Below, piece by piece: positions 34,558-43,542 of a stretch of 64,000 nt of DNA. The stretch is taken from the NCBI GenBank assembly GCA_963663975.2, contig CAXXRA010000015.1:124001-188000 (forward strand), in the 5' to 3' direction. How positions within the stretch are numbered: position 1 is the stretch's first letter; each line of letters opens with the position of its first letter. The position numbers were made by a program, and so were the translations under genes. This DNA is from JANQRX01 sp963663975 (lineage in GTDB: Bacteria > Pseudomonadota > Alphaproteobacteria > Rhizobiales > Kaistiaceae). A model generated the notes under the pieces. That model had not been told where the DNA came from and ran no database searches. It saw only the letters and a program-made list of their open reading frames with translations.

Positions 34558-35541
34558 GTGACGGCGCTGCTTGAACTCGACGATCTGTCGGTCCGCTTTG
34601 CCACCGCCGATGGCGAGGTGAAGGCCGTCGAGAAGCTCAACCTGACCTTGTCGGCCGGCGAGACGCTGGCCGTCGTGGGCGAGTCGGGCGCCGGAAAATC
34701 GCAGGCGTTTCTGGCCACACTCGGCCTGTTGGCACGCAATGGCAGCACCACCGGCGCGGCCCTTTTTGGCAGACGAAACCTGCTCGCCATGAGCCGGAGC
34801 GAATTGGACGAGATCCGCGGCAGCGAGATTTCGTTCATTTTCCAGGACCCGATGACGGCCCTGAACCCGTCGCTGACGATCGCCCGGCAATTGACGGAGG
34901 TCCTGGAGCAACACCGCAACCACGATTCGGCCGCTGCCCGGACGGTGTCGGTGGAGATGCTGACCAGGGTGGGAATTCCCGATGCCGATCACCGCATCGA
35001 CAACTATCCTCATCAATTGTCGGGTGGCATGCGGCAGCGGGTGATGATTGCCATGGCGCTGATGTGCCAGCCCCAGATTCTCATCGCCGACGAGCCGACC
35101 ACAGCGCTTGACGTGACCTTGTAGGCCCAGATTCTGGCGCTCTTCCTCGAATTGAAGCGCGAATTCGGTTCGGCCGTCGTTCTGATCACCCACGATCTCG
35201 GCGTCGTGGCGGCGTTGGCCGAGCGGGTTGCGGTGATGTATGCCGGCCGCATCGTCGAGATCGGACTGGTGGACGACATTTTCGGCGCGCCGCGGCATCC
35301 CTATACCCGCGCCTTGCTCAAATCCACGCCGCGCCCCGATCGCTCCGACGCGCCGCTGGCGCCCATTGCCGGCTATCCGCCCAATCTGCAGAGATTGCCC
35401 CGCGGGTGTGCGTTTCATCCGCGTTGTCCCGAGCTTGTCGAACGCTGCAAGGCGGAGGTACCATCGTTCGAGGTCCAAGGTGTGCAGGGCAGCGCATGCT
35501 TTCGCGACGGCCATCCCGCCAGGCCGCCGGTCGGAAATTGA
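34558..35541 (+). pseudogene. oppD: Peptide ABC transporter ATPase, OppD type, with an in-frame TAG
   Basis: A cytoplasmic ATPase starting at GTG 34558 right after oppC. Walker A GESGAGKS, Q-loop FIFQDPMTALNPSL, signature LSGGMRQRVMIAMAL and Walker B ILIADEPTTALDVT are in order. Then TAG at 35122-35124 stops the frame, where homologues read TVQAQIL. The same frame continues AQILALFLELKREFGSAVVLITHDLGVVAALAERV with the H-switch and the oligopeptide C-terminal motif CAFHPRCP to 35541. A CAG-to-TAG change fits. The truncated product would lack the D-loop end and switch His, so it should be inactive unless suppressed or a base-call error. Confidence 0.9.
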
Positions 35542-35546
35542 CCGTG

Positions 35547-36554
35547 ATGACCGGCGCCCCCCTTCTCAGCGTCGAGGGTCTGTCGACCGACTTCCACATC
35601 CATTCCGGTTGGATATGGCCGTTTGGCACCTCGCACCGTATTCGCGCCGTTGCCGACGTCAGTTTCGAACTTGACAAGGGTAAAACGATTGGAATCGTCG
35701 GGGAATCCGGGTGCGGAAAATCCACGCTTGGCCGGTCGATTCTGAGGCTGATCGAGCCGACCAGCGGCCGGGTATTTCTCTCCGGCGAAAATATCACCGG
35801 TCTCGACGCCGCTGCGTTGCGTCGCTCACGCCGCGACATGCAGATCATTTTTCAGGACCCCATCGCCTCGCTCGATCCGCGTATGACGGTGGGCGACATC
35901 ATCGCCGAACCGCTAACAGCCTACGAACCGGCTCTGACAAAAGTCGAGCGGCGGCAAAAAGTACTCGACATGATGCGGCGGGTCGGGCTGATGCCGGACA
36001 TGATCAATCGCTACGCCCACGAGTTTTCGGGCGGGCAGGCTCAGCGCATCGGCATCGCCAGAGCGATTGTGCAGAAGCCCAAGATCATCATTTGCGACGA
36101 GCCGGTCTCGGCGCTCGATGTGTCTATCCAGGCACAGATCATCAATCTTCTGATCGAATTGAAGCGCGGCCTCGGGCTGACGTTGATTTTCATCAGCCAC
36201 GATCTGTCCATCGTCCGCCACATCTCGGACCGCATTCTCGTTCTTTACCTTGGCCGAACGGTTGAGACCGGGGAGACCGGTGTCATATTCACGCGGCCGC
36301 GCCATCCCTATACCAGGGCGCTGCTGTCCGCCGCCCTTGTTCCCGATCCGGCCATTGCCCGCACCCAGACGCTGTCGCCGCTGGAAGGTGAGGTGCCCTC
36401 ACCGATCAATCCGCCGTCCGGGTGCGCTTTCCGGACGCGATGCCAATTTGCCCGCGACCGTTGCGCCGAGAGTCGCCCCGAGCTCAGAAGATTTGATCAG
36501 CGCACGGTGGCGTGCCATTTCGCCGAGGAGATCGCCGAACGCGGCAAGCCGTAG
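35547..36554 (+). CDS. oppF: Peptide ABC transporter ATPase, OppF type
   Basis: A 335-residue ATPase, intact: Walker A GIVGESGCGKSTLGRSIL, Q-loop IIFQDPIASLDPRMTV, signature FSGGQAQRIGIARAI, Walker B IIICDEPVSALDVSIQAQIINLL, H-switch LTLIFISHDLSIVRH, and the C-terminal oligopeptide motif CAFRTRCQFARDRCAE. A GTG at 35544 directly precedes the ATG at 35547; either could start. The frame reaches further up into oppD but those codons are shadow. It could in principle work as a homodimer if OppD is lost. Confidence 0.93.
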   Translation: MTGAPLLSVEGLSTDFHIHSGWIWPFGTSHRIRAVADVSFELDKGKTIGIVGESGCGKSTLGRSILRLIEPTSGRVFLSGENITGLDAAALRRSRRDMQIIFQDPIASLDPRMTVGDIIAEPLTAYEPALTKVERRQKVLDMMRRVGLMPDMINRYAHEFSGGQAQRIGIARAIVQKPKIIICDEPVSALDVSIQAQIINLLIELKRGLGLTLIFISHDLSIVRHISDRILVLYLGRTVETGETGVIFTRPRHPYTRALLSAALVPDPAIARTQTLSPLEGEVPSPINPPSGCAFRTRCQFARDRCAESRPELRRFDQRTVACHFAEEIAERGKP

Positions 36555-36572
36555 GGGTAGCTGATGTCGGGC

Positions 36573-37583
36573 CTACACCGGGTAGGTCTCATGATACCAT
36601 TCGACGAAGGCGCGCACGCCATCGGTCAGCGATGTCTTCGGGCGGAAGCCGGTCAATGCCTCCAGCAGCGCCGGGCTGGCGTGGGTTGCACGCATGTCGC
36701 CCGGCTGGAGTGGCAGGAGGTTGCGCACCGCCTGCACACCCAACGCGTTTTCGAGTTCGGCAATCAGTGCCGGCAGGTCGACCGGTCGACCGCTGCCGAT
36801 GTTGACGATCCGGTACGGAGCGGCAGGCGAGAGTGTATCCTGTGCGCCTGGCGTGCTGACCGGTTTGCCCGGGGTCGGCGGTTTGTCGATCAGGCGGATG
36901 ACCGCCTCGACAAGATCGTCGATATAGGTGAGGTCGCGCTCCATGCGGCCCTGGCCGTAGACCTCGATCGGCCGGTTCGCCAGGATCGCCGAGGTGAACT
37001 TGAACAGCGCCATGTCGGGACGGCCCCACGGGCCGTAGACGGTGAATAATCGAAAAACGGTGGTGGGAATGGCGTGGAGATGGGCGTGCGCATGGCCCAT
37101 CGCTTCCATCGCTTTCTTGGTTGCGGCGTAGATCGACAGCGGATGGTCGGCCGGATCGCTTTCGGCGAACGGCACCAGGTCGCTGGCGCCGTAAACCGAG
37201 CTGGTCGAGGCGAGCAGAAGGTGCCCGGGCTGCAGCCTTGTCGCGAGCGCCAGCACGTTCCATGAGCCGGTGACGTTGGATTCGATATAGGCGCCGGGAT
37301 TCTCAAAGCTGTGGCGGACGCCGGCCTGCGCGGCCAGATGGACGATAACGTCCGGCCGGGCAAGCTCGCCCGCGCGCGCCAGGGCCCCAGTGTCGGCGAG
37401 TTGTCCGACGATCGGGGTAAATCCGGCAGACTGCTCGAGCATGGCGTGACGCCGCTTTTTCAACGCCACGTCGTAGTAGGGCGTCAGCCCGTCAAACCCG
37501 ACCACCGAATGACCGTCGTCGAGAAGGCGTCGGGCAACGTGAAATCCAATGAATCCGGCGCTGCCGGTAACCAGAAACTTCAT
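36573..37583 (-). CDS. NAD-dependent epimerase, UDP-glucuronate 4-epimerase type
   Basis: A 336-residue extended SDR enzyme. Gly motif FLVTGSAGFIGFHVARRLLDDGHSVVGFDGLTPYYDVALKKRR, the catalytic pair S-x-YAATKKA (ASTSSVYGASDL upstream), and VFRLFTVYGPWGRPDMALFKF. The PYYDVALKK and GRPDMA patterns are typical of epimerases that make UDP-galacturonate from UDP-glucuronate. That fits the UDP-glucose dehydrogenase encoded directly upstream, whose ATGA overlap (37580-37583) couples the two. Likely role: precursors for capsule, exopolysaccharide or lipopolysaccharide. Confidence 0.88.
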   Translation of the reverse strand: MKFLVTGSAGFIGFHVARRLLDDGHSVVGFDGLTPYYDVALKKRRHAMLEQSAGFTPIVGQLADTGALARAGELARPDVIVHLAAQAGVRHSFENPGAYIESNVTGSWNVLALATRLQPGHLLLASTSSVYGASDLVPFAESDPADHPLSIYAATKKAMEAMGHAHAHLHAIPTTVFRLFTVYGPWGRPDMALFKFTSAILANRPIEVYGQGRMERDLTYIDDLVEAVIRLIDKPPTPGKPVSTPGAQDTLSPAAPYRIVNIGSGRPVDLPALIAELENALGVQAVRNLLPLQPGDMRATHASPALLEALTGFRPKTSLTDGVRAFVEWYHETYPV

Positions 37584-38923
37584 TCGGCGGCGGCGTCGAA
37601 AGCCGGTTCGCCGCCTTTATCCGGCCGGCCCACGCAGACATAGCGGAAGCCCTGGCGGGCGATTTCCTGGCCGCGATAGACGTTTCGCAAATCCACCAGA
37701 AGCGGCGATTTCATGATGCTTTTGAGGCGCCTGAAATCGAGTGCCCGAAACGAATCCCATTCGGTCAAGATGACCAGCGCCTCGGCGCCCGCCGCACATT
37801 CATAGGGGTCGGCGAGGAAATCGACATCGGTGAGATGAGGCCTGGCCTGCTCGATCCCTTCCGGATCATGCGCCACCACCACCGCGCCGGCGTCCTGCAG
37901 GGCAGGGATGATGGTCAGGGCAGGGGATTCGCGCACATCGTCGGTATCGGGCTTGAACGTCAAACCGAGAATGGCGATGCGTCGATTGTGGACCTTGCCG
38001 CCGAGCGCATTGATGATCTTGCGGGCCTGACTCCGCTTGCGGGACTCGTTGACGGAAATGGTGGCCTCGACGAGCCGTGCATGGGCTCCGGCATCCTGGG
38101 CGATCTTGAGAAGCGCCCGCATATCCTTCGGAAAACACGACCCGCCATAGCCCGGTCCGGCTTGCAGGAAATCCGGTCCAATCCGGCGATCGAGACCAAT
38201 GCCGTTGGCAAGGTCGTGAACGTCCGCCCCCACCAATTCGCAAATATCGGCCATTTCGTTGACGAACGACACCTTCATGGCGAGAAACGCGTTGGCGGCA
38301 TATTTGATCAATTCGGATGTTCGGCGGCCGGTGACCAGCAGCGTCGTGCGATTGATCTGGAGGGGTCGGTAGACCTCGGTCATCGTTTCTACGGCGCGAT
38401 CGTCGGCGGTACCGACAACCACCCGGTCGGGCTGTTTGAAGTCGGCGATTGCCGCCCCTTCGCGCAGAAACTCCGGATTGGAAACCACCACCGCGTCGAC
38501 GTCGGGGCGGGCTTCGCGGACGATGCGCTCGACCTCGTCACATGTGCCGACCGGCACCGTCGATTTGACAACGATGGCGGTGAAGCCGACCAGCTCGCGC
38601 GCGATCTCGCGCGCGGCGGCATAGACGTGGGTCAGGTCGGCGTAACCGTCGCCGCGCCGCGACGGCGTGCCGACGGCGATGAAAACCACATCGGCGTCGG
38701 CCACCGGCCGCGAAAGGTCGGTGGTGAAGGAAAGCCTGCCGCTGCGAACGTTCGTTGCCACCAGCTCGGGAAGGCCGGGTTCGAAGATCGGCATTTCCAG
38801 CCGTTCGAGGGCAGCGATTAGCGCCGCGTCCTTGTCGACGCAGGTCACCTGATGACCAAAATCGGCAAAGCACGCGCCGGAAACCAGACCGACATAGCCG
38901 CTTCCGATCATTGCGATCCGCAT
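37580..38923 (-). CDS. ugd: UDP-glucose 6-dehydrogenase
   Basis: A 447-residue enzyme oxidising UDP-glucose to UDP-glucuronate with two NAD+. N-terminal Rossmann RIAMIGSGYVGLVSGACFADFGHQVTCVDKD, central ANAFLAMKVSFVNEMADICELVGADV, the catalytic cysteine in GPGYGGSCFPKDMRALL, and the C-terminal UDP-binding IAILGLTFKPDTDDVRESP. ATG 38923. First gene of a two-gene unit with the epimerase. The 200 bp upstream to the EamA gene hold no visible feature. Confidence 0.95.
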   Translation of the reverse strand: MRIAMIGSGYVGLVSGACFADFGHQVTCVDKDAALIAALERLEMPIFEPGLPELVATNVRSGRLSFTTDLSRPVADADVVFIAVGTPSRRGDGYADLTHVYAAAREIARELVGFTAIVVKSTVPVGTCDEVERIVREARPDVDAVVVSNPEFLREGAAIADFKQPDRVVVGTADDRAVETMTEVYRPLQINRTTLLVTGRRTSELIKYAANAFLAMKVSFVNEMADICELVGADVHDLANGIGLDRRIGPDFLQAGPGYGGSCFPKDMRALLKIAQDAGAHARLVEATISVNESRKRSQARKIINALGGKVHNRRIAILGLTFKPDTDDVRESPALTIIPALQDAGAVVVAHDPEGIEQARPHLTDVDFLADPYECAAGAEALVILTEWDSFRALDFRRLKSIMKSPLLVDLRNVYRGQEIARQGFRYVCVGRPDKGGEPAFDAAAE

Positions 38924-39125
38924 GTGGTGGCCCTCGCGTTTCGATTCGCCCGTGCCGCGCGTCTCGCATGGTAGCGCCGCAACCGGCCGACCCGCGCGGC
39001 AAAGCAGACTTCAATGGCAATTTCAAGCTCGTTGATGGCACCAGCGTGGCGGTTCGCAGGCGATTGCCGGACCGGCCTCGTCCCGTCCGCGGGCCGGCAT
39101 TGCCCGGCACGCGCGCCAGTGCCGT

Positions 39126-40016
39126 TTACGATCCCTGCCTTTGCCGGTTCACCAGCAGGATACCCAACAGCACCAGCACTGCGCCGGCGATCTGCACCGC
39201 GTCGATGGTCTCACCGAGAATGGTGATCGAAAGTACGGCGCCGAAGATCGGCATCAGCTGGACGAACTGGCCGGCGCGCTCCGGCCCGATTTCGCCGACC
39301 CCGTACGACCAGAAGCGATAGGCGAGCAGCGAAGCAAACACCGCGATGTAAAGGACAGCCGCCCAGGCGCCGGGTGTCAGATCGACGGCAGGGAATCCGG
39401 TCAACAGGATCGCCACCGGGAGGAGAACGACCAGAGCTGCCGCGATGATGCTGCCAAGCAGCGCGTCCGGCGGCAGGTCGTCCGGCCGCCGGCGCAGTCC
39501 CAGCGAATAGATCGCCCACATGACCACCGCGGCCAGCACCCAGGCGTCACCACGATTGAATTGCAGGCCGATCAGGACGCCAAAATCGCCACGGGTGATG
39601 AACACGGCGATGCCGACCAGGGAAATCGCCACCCCGGTCCATTGCGCCGGCGAAGGCCGGCTTGACCCAGTCAGGAGGACGCCGATCAGGATCGCCACCG
39701 GTACCAGGGCGCTGATGAGGAGGGCGTTGATCGCCGTGGTGTTGGCCAGCCCGTAGTAGATGAAGGAGTGGAACCCGGCGATGCCGGTCGCCCCGAGCAC
39801 CACGATCAGTCGCCACTCGCGCAGGATGATTCGGCGGCTCCGGAACATCGGCCGCCCCGCCAGCGGCAACAGCAGGACCAGGCAAATACCCCAGCGCAGC
39901 GTGTTGAGGCTCAGCGGATCGATATCGTTTCTGAGCGCGCGGCCGGCGACGTAGTTGCCGGACCAGAACAGCGCAGCCAGGGTCAGGGCAAGGTAGGCGA
40001 GGCGGTCGGATCTCAT
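39126..40016 (-). CDS. EamA (drug/metabolite transporter) family protein
   Basis: A 296-residue inner-membrane protein with ten hydrophobic helices forming two EamA repeats: LALTLAALFWSGNYVAGRAL with WGICLVLLLPLAG, and AWVLAAVVMWAIYSLGLRRR with VGEIGPERAGQFVQLMPIFGAVL. Family members export amino acids, metabolites or drugs. ATG 40016 lacks a good ribosome site. It lies 13 nt downstream of the kinase-PqqD gene on the same strand, so the three genes from 41536 leftward are plausibly one transcript; its cargo could be linked to that system, but this is inference. Confidence 0.85.
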   Translation of the reverse strand: MRSDRLAYLALTLAALFWSGNYVAGRALRNDIDPLSLNTLRWGICLVLLLPLAGRPMFRSRRIILREWRLIVVLGATGIAGFHSFIYYGLANTTAINALLISALVPVAILIGVLLTGSSRPSPAQWTGVAISLVGIAVFITRGDFGVLIGLQFNRGDAWVLAAVVMWAIYSLGLRRRPDDLPPDALLGSIIAAALVVLLPVAILLTGFPAVDLTPGAWAAVLYIAVFASLLAYRFWSYGVGEIGPERAGQFVQLMPIFGAVLSITILGETIDAVQIAGAVLVLLGILLVNRQRQGS

Positions 40017-40028
40017 TTTTATTGGGGG

Positions 40029-41264
40029 TTACGACTCCGCAGCCGCAGCACATTCATCTGCTCGAAGGAGCAGGCCATGCTCTCGAAAACTCATGACCAT
40101 CTCTTCGACGTCTTGGCCAATGCGGGACGGGTTTGTATCCGGGAATGCGTCGGAAATGGTCGAGAGAACATCTTTGCTTTTGTGTCCGGCCGATAGCATT
40201 TTCCAGATCGCGGCGGCGGTGACGTTGAGATGAAAAATCCGGCCGGTGTTGTTGTCGGCAATGAACAAGCCACGATCGATTTGCTGTTCTTCAACATTGA
40301 GACTACGCCGCCAGTGCGGCTTGCGAAAGGTCTGTGGACGTCGAAGGTCGCCAAATTTCCCGTTGAATTGCGAGCTTTTCGTGCTCGGCCATTCCGCGAA
40401 AGTCTCTTGCAGTGTGTCTGCTGCTTCTTCCGCCTCGCCATATGCAAGCGCAAACGTGGGGCGGGACATCACAAGTTCGGACAGCGAGCTGAGGATGCGG
40501 CCAGCGGGAGTCTGTCGCGCGAAGTTCTGCCAAACCAACGCTTTGAGGGCTTCCGACTTCGGCAATACGGTGAGCGCCGCGACCTGTTCGGGGACGCGCT
40601 TCAGGAAGACCAGCGCGCCGACGGCTGTTTCCTCGCCATTGGCCAGCAGGCTGTCCCCGGGCAGCGAAAGATACTGATATCTCCCTCCCGTCAGGCCCGC
40701 CGTCTTTTGGAGAAATTTGCGCGTGTCAGGTGCCAGAGTGGGGGGCAATGGTAAACGTAGTCGTGGCGCTATGCCGGGGCTCGCCACGGTGGCGTGCCGT
40801 GGAGAAATGAAGACCGCATCATCGCCAATGATGGCAAACCCTCGCGACGCCAAGACAGCGCCCAGGGTGCTCTTGCCCGTGCGAAATCCGCCCAGCAGGA
40901 GCACGGCGCGGCGGTGCATCACGACTGCCGCAGAATGTACGCAGAGAAGGCCCTCGGTGAGTTCGTTCGCCTGCGCCTTCAGGACTTCCGCAATAAAGCT
41001 GCAGGCGACGTCAGCTGGATCTTCAACGGTGTAGGTCGGGCCCACCCACCGTCCGCGGACGACGATACGCTCGTCGCGCCCGGTCAGCATCTCAAGATCC
41101 GGTTTCGCGGCAGGGTCGGCCGCGTCCTCTACGCGCCACCCCTTGAGCAGGTTGTCGCTCAGCAGTTGAATCTGCGGATTGATGCGTGCGCGCACCGAGG
41201 ACGGAAAAGCGGTGAACTCCTTGAGTTCGCCGCTGTTGCCGCCAAAAAGATCGTTGCTGGCCAA
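40029..41264 (-). CDS. HPr-kinase-like domain fused to a PqqD-type peptide-binding domain
   Basis: About 411 residues if started at the TTG at 41264, which directly follows an in-frame TAG; a GTG about 24 codons later is an alternative. Residues 105-300 look like the HprK kinase core: HSAAVVMHRRAVLLLGGFRTGKSTLGAVLASRG (Walker A at 125-133) and IIGDDAVFISPR (Walker B-like, 145-153). Residues 318-402 look like a PqqD/RiPP-recognition domain: RRSLNVEEQQIDRGLFIADNNTGRIFHLNVTAAAIWKML, then DVLSTISDAFPD and VEEMVMSFREHGLLL. Known HprK homologues phosphorylate serine in HPr or in lasso peptides, and PqqD-type domains bind leader peptides. Here both are in one chain, 41 nt downstream of a Ser/Thr-rich peptide gene. 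No HPr or PTS gene is nearby. No canonical PqqA or radical SAM gene is seen. Confidence 0.8.
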   Translation of the reverse strand: MASNDLFGGNSGELKEFTAFPSSVRARINPQIQLLSDNLLKGWRVEDAADPAAKPDLEMLTGRDERIVVRGRWVGPTYTVEDPADVACSFIAEVLKAQANELTEGLLCVHSAAVVMHRRAVLLLGGFRTGKSTLGAVLASRGFAIIGDDAVFISPRHATVASPGIAPRLRLPLPPTLAPDTRKFLQKTAGLTGGRYQYLSLPGDSLLANGEETAVGALVFLKRVPEQVAALTVLPKSEALKALVWQNFARQTPAGRILSSLSELVMSRPTFALAYGEAEEAADTLQETFAEWPSTKSSQFNGKFGDLRRPQTFRKPHWRRSLNVEEQQIDRGLFIADNNTGRIFHLNVTAAAIWKMLSAGHKSKDVLSTISDAFPDTNPSRIGQDVEEMVMSFREHGLLLRADECAAAAES

Positions 41265-41305
41265 CTATCCATCAATGCACTGCGTGGTCCGGTCGGGATC
41301 GGCGC

Positions 41306-41536
41306 TCACAAAGGAGGACAGGGCGGCTGTCCTCCGCCCGCGCAAGCCTCTTCCGCCGGGCTCGGGGTACTAACCGCGCTGACCGCGGACGAGGCCGAGG
41401 CTGTGCTGGTGGCCGAGGCTGTACTGGCGTGCGCATCACTGATGTTCATCAAAAGAGGCGCGATGTAGACCGCCCCAGCACCAATTCCGAGCCGCTTCAG
41501 AAGAAGGCGACGATCCAAGCCATCGGTATTTCCCAT
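41306..41536 (-). CDS. Short peptide with a twin-arginine-like signal and Ser/Thr/Ala-rich tail
   Basis: A 76-residue product. ATG 41536 has GAGGAG about 7 nt upstream. The N-terminus carries DRRLLLKRLGIGAGAVYIAP, an RR-x-x-L-K motif followed by a hydrophobic core, and an A-H-A cleavage-type site, as in Tat signals. The predicted mature part is about 39 residues: a low-complexity Ser/Thr/Ala stretch (STASATSTASASSAVSAV), Pro-Ser, then AEEACAGGGQPPCPPL with two cysteines and a proline-rich end. I know no named family for it. Being next to a kinase-PqqD fusion, it is the natural candidate substrate or precursor peptide; this is inference. Confidence 0.7.
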   Translation of the reverse strand: MGNTDGLDRRLLLKRLGIGAGAVYIAPLLMNISDAHASTASATSTASASSAVSAVSTPSPAEEACAGGGQPPCPPL

Positions 41537-41826
41537 CGAATATCTCCTCGTCCAGCCTACTTCACCAGAGTGCCAAAATCATAACCCGATGACATCACCG
41601 AATCATTCCTGAAGCCGGTCGATTGGTCCTAAAATTGAAGGGTTTTTATGTTCGGTGAGCCCGTCGCCCGAAAAGTCTAATCAGACGAGCGCGGCAGCCG
41701 GAATCAACGCCTGCGACGGTTGGCGCGACGTGACGCCGCTGCCGCTGCCGCGCCCCAGGAAGTGGTTTCGTTCGAGGTGACAATTCGCTGATCCCTTCGG
41801 CGCCTTGTGCGTCGGCTTGCCGGTGC

Positions 41827-42993
41827 CTACCCCTCCAACAACTCCGCCACCGCGACGTGGCGGCCCTCGGCGACCGATTTGACCCCGGCCAGAACCACGG
41901 CGAGGGAGTCGGTGGCGCCTTCTCCGCCGACCTCGGGCGGCTGGCCGCCACGGACCGCGTCGGCCCATTCGATCAGTTCCTCGGCCAGCGTGTCGGTCGG
42001 TTCGATCGCTATCGGGGTCTGCTCGCCGTCCCCCTGTTTCAGACAACGCAACCCGTCGAAGAAATTGTAGTAGGCGCTCATCTTCTTGCCGTAGACGTTG
42101 ACGAGATAGTAGTCCGATGCCGATGCATAGCTCGTCGACAGCGACGACACGGCGCCGTTTTCGTGGGTCATCAGCAGCGTTCCGACATCGGGATTGTCAC
42201 CCGGCAGGACCAGCTGCGAGGCCATGCCGGAGACCCTTTTGACCGGGCCCATCAGCATCATCAGCACGTCGACATAGTGCAGGCCGATCTGCAGCATCAC
42301 CCCGCCGGGCATGCCCTCGGCCGTGTAGGTGAGGTTGCTGACCAGCTGGGGAATGGCGAACAGCCCGATCAGCGCGGTCAGAAAGTGAATTCCGCCGAGC
42401 AGATTGACCTGGCCGAAGGTAAACCGATGGGTTCCCATCACCGGGTCCTGGCCGATGGTGACGATGGCCAGTCCGATGACGCCGGACAGCAGGCCCTTGA
42501 CCAGAGATTTGGTGGCGAAGCTGCAGATCACGGTCAGCCCGAAAAAGACCAGCGCGAACATATCCTGGGTACGGAACAGGAGGGCCACGTCGGCCAGCAG
42601 CGGGGCGATGAAATAGAGACAGAGAAAACTGAACAGCCCGCCGACGAAACTGGCGGTGATGGCGATGCCGAGCGCGCGCCCGGCCTCGCCCCGAGCCGCC
42701 ATCGGATAGCCGTCGAGCGCGGTGGCCGAGGCCGAGGGGGTGCCGGGAATGTTGATCAGAACGGCGGAGAAGCTGCCGCCCGTCATGCCGCCGACATAGA
42801 GCCCAAGCAAGAGGGCGATGGAGATATCCGCCAGCAGGACGAAGGTGACCGGCAACAGAATGATGATGCCGGTGCTGATCGTCAATCCCGGGATCATGCC
42901 GACGATCAGACCCATCAGGACGCCGATAGCGGTTGCAACCAGGGTGGTGAGGCTGCTCGCCTGGACGAGCCCGCTCAGGACTTCCGGGCTCAC
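41827..42993 (-). pseudogene. In-frame chimera: N-terminal half of TctA fused to C-terminal half of a Gfo/Idh oxidoreductase
   Basis: The frame starts at GTG 42993, overlapping the tctB stop (GTGA), and runs 388 residues without a stop. The first ~220 residues are TctA, the large membrane subunit of a TTT transporter: TLVATAIGVLMGLIVGMIPG, the INIPGTPSASATALDGYPMA substrate loop, LFAIPQLV. At about 42335 the sequence turns into a soluble dehydrogenase C-terminus: GGVMLQIGLHYVDVLMMLMGPV, LLMTHENGAVSSLSTSYAS, YVNVYGKKMSAYYNFFDGL. The remaining half of TctA (normally about 500 residues) and the Rossmann domain of the oxidoreductase are absent. A deletion joining two genes, with the frame kept by chance, explains it. 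Neither activity is expected to survive. An assembly join must be excluded. Confidence 0.85.
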
Positions 42994-43478
42994 GCGACAA
43001 TCCCCGCCAGCAAGCCGCGCGGCAGAAAGACGCTGAAGCCGTGGCGAAACAGCACGTACAGGAGGGCGGTCATGGCGATGGCGCCGAGGCCGACCCGCAA
43101 CGGGCGTCGTTCGCCGTAGAGCACCATCAGGGCGGTAAAAAACGGCGCGGTGGCAATGAGGAAGCCGAGCCCCGGCAGGGCCGCGAGATAGACGACGAAC
43201 GCGGCCAGCGCCCACACACCGGGCATAACGGCGCGGCGACGTTCGGTGAGGTCCGGGGCGGGGGCGGACGCGGGGGCCGGCGCCTCGCGTTCAGCCGTCA
43301 GCCCCTGGATCAACAGGACCGTCGACAGCGCCAGCACGACCACCGTGACGATCCACGGGAAGAAGGACGGGTCCGGCGTATGGGGCAGCGAACGGGCCGG
43401 CAGGCGTGAGGTCAGATAGCCGTAGATCAGGCCGCAGACGATCAACACCGTCGCGGCAACGATGTTGGTTCGTCGCAT
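42990..43478 (-). CDS. tctB: TTT transporter small membrane subunit TctB
   Basis: A 162-residue protein with four hydrophobic helices (NIVAATVLIVCGLIYGYLTS, FFPWIVTVVVLALSTVLLIQ, VWALAAFVVYLAALPGLGFLIA, IAMTALLYVLFRHGFSVFLPRG). It shows the TctB end FRHGFSVFLPRGLL. ATG 43478 chosen because the preceding codons are non-coding in character. It sits between tctC and tctA as usual for tripartite tricarboxylate transporters, which import carboxylates or aromatic acids. Confidence 0.88.
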   Translation of the reverse strand: MRRTNIVAATVLIVCGLIYGYLTSRLPARSLPHTPDPSFFPWIVTVVVLALSTVLLIQGLTAEREAPAPASAPAPDLTERRRAVMPGVWALAAFVVYLAALPGLGFLIATAPFFTALMVLYGERRPLRVGLGAIAMTALLYVLFRHGFSVFLPRGLLAGIVA

Positions 43479-43542
43479 GCCCCTTCGCCCGCCCGGGTCG
43501 GGACCGTCCGTCCGGCTTTGGAGCGGACGGTCCTGGCTCAGT

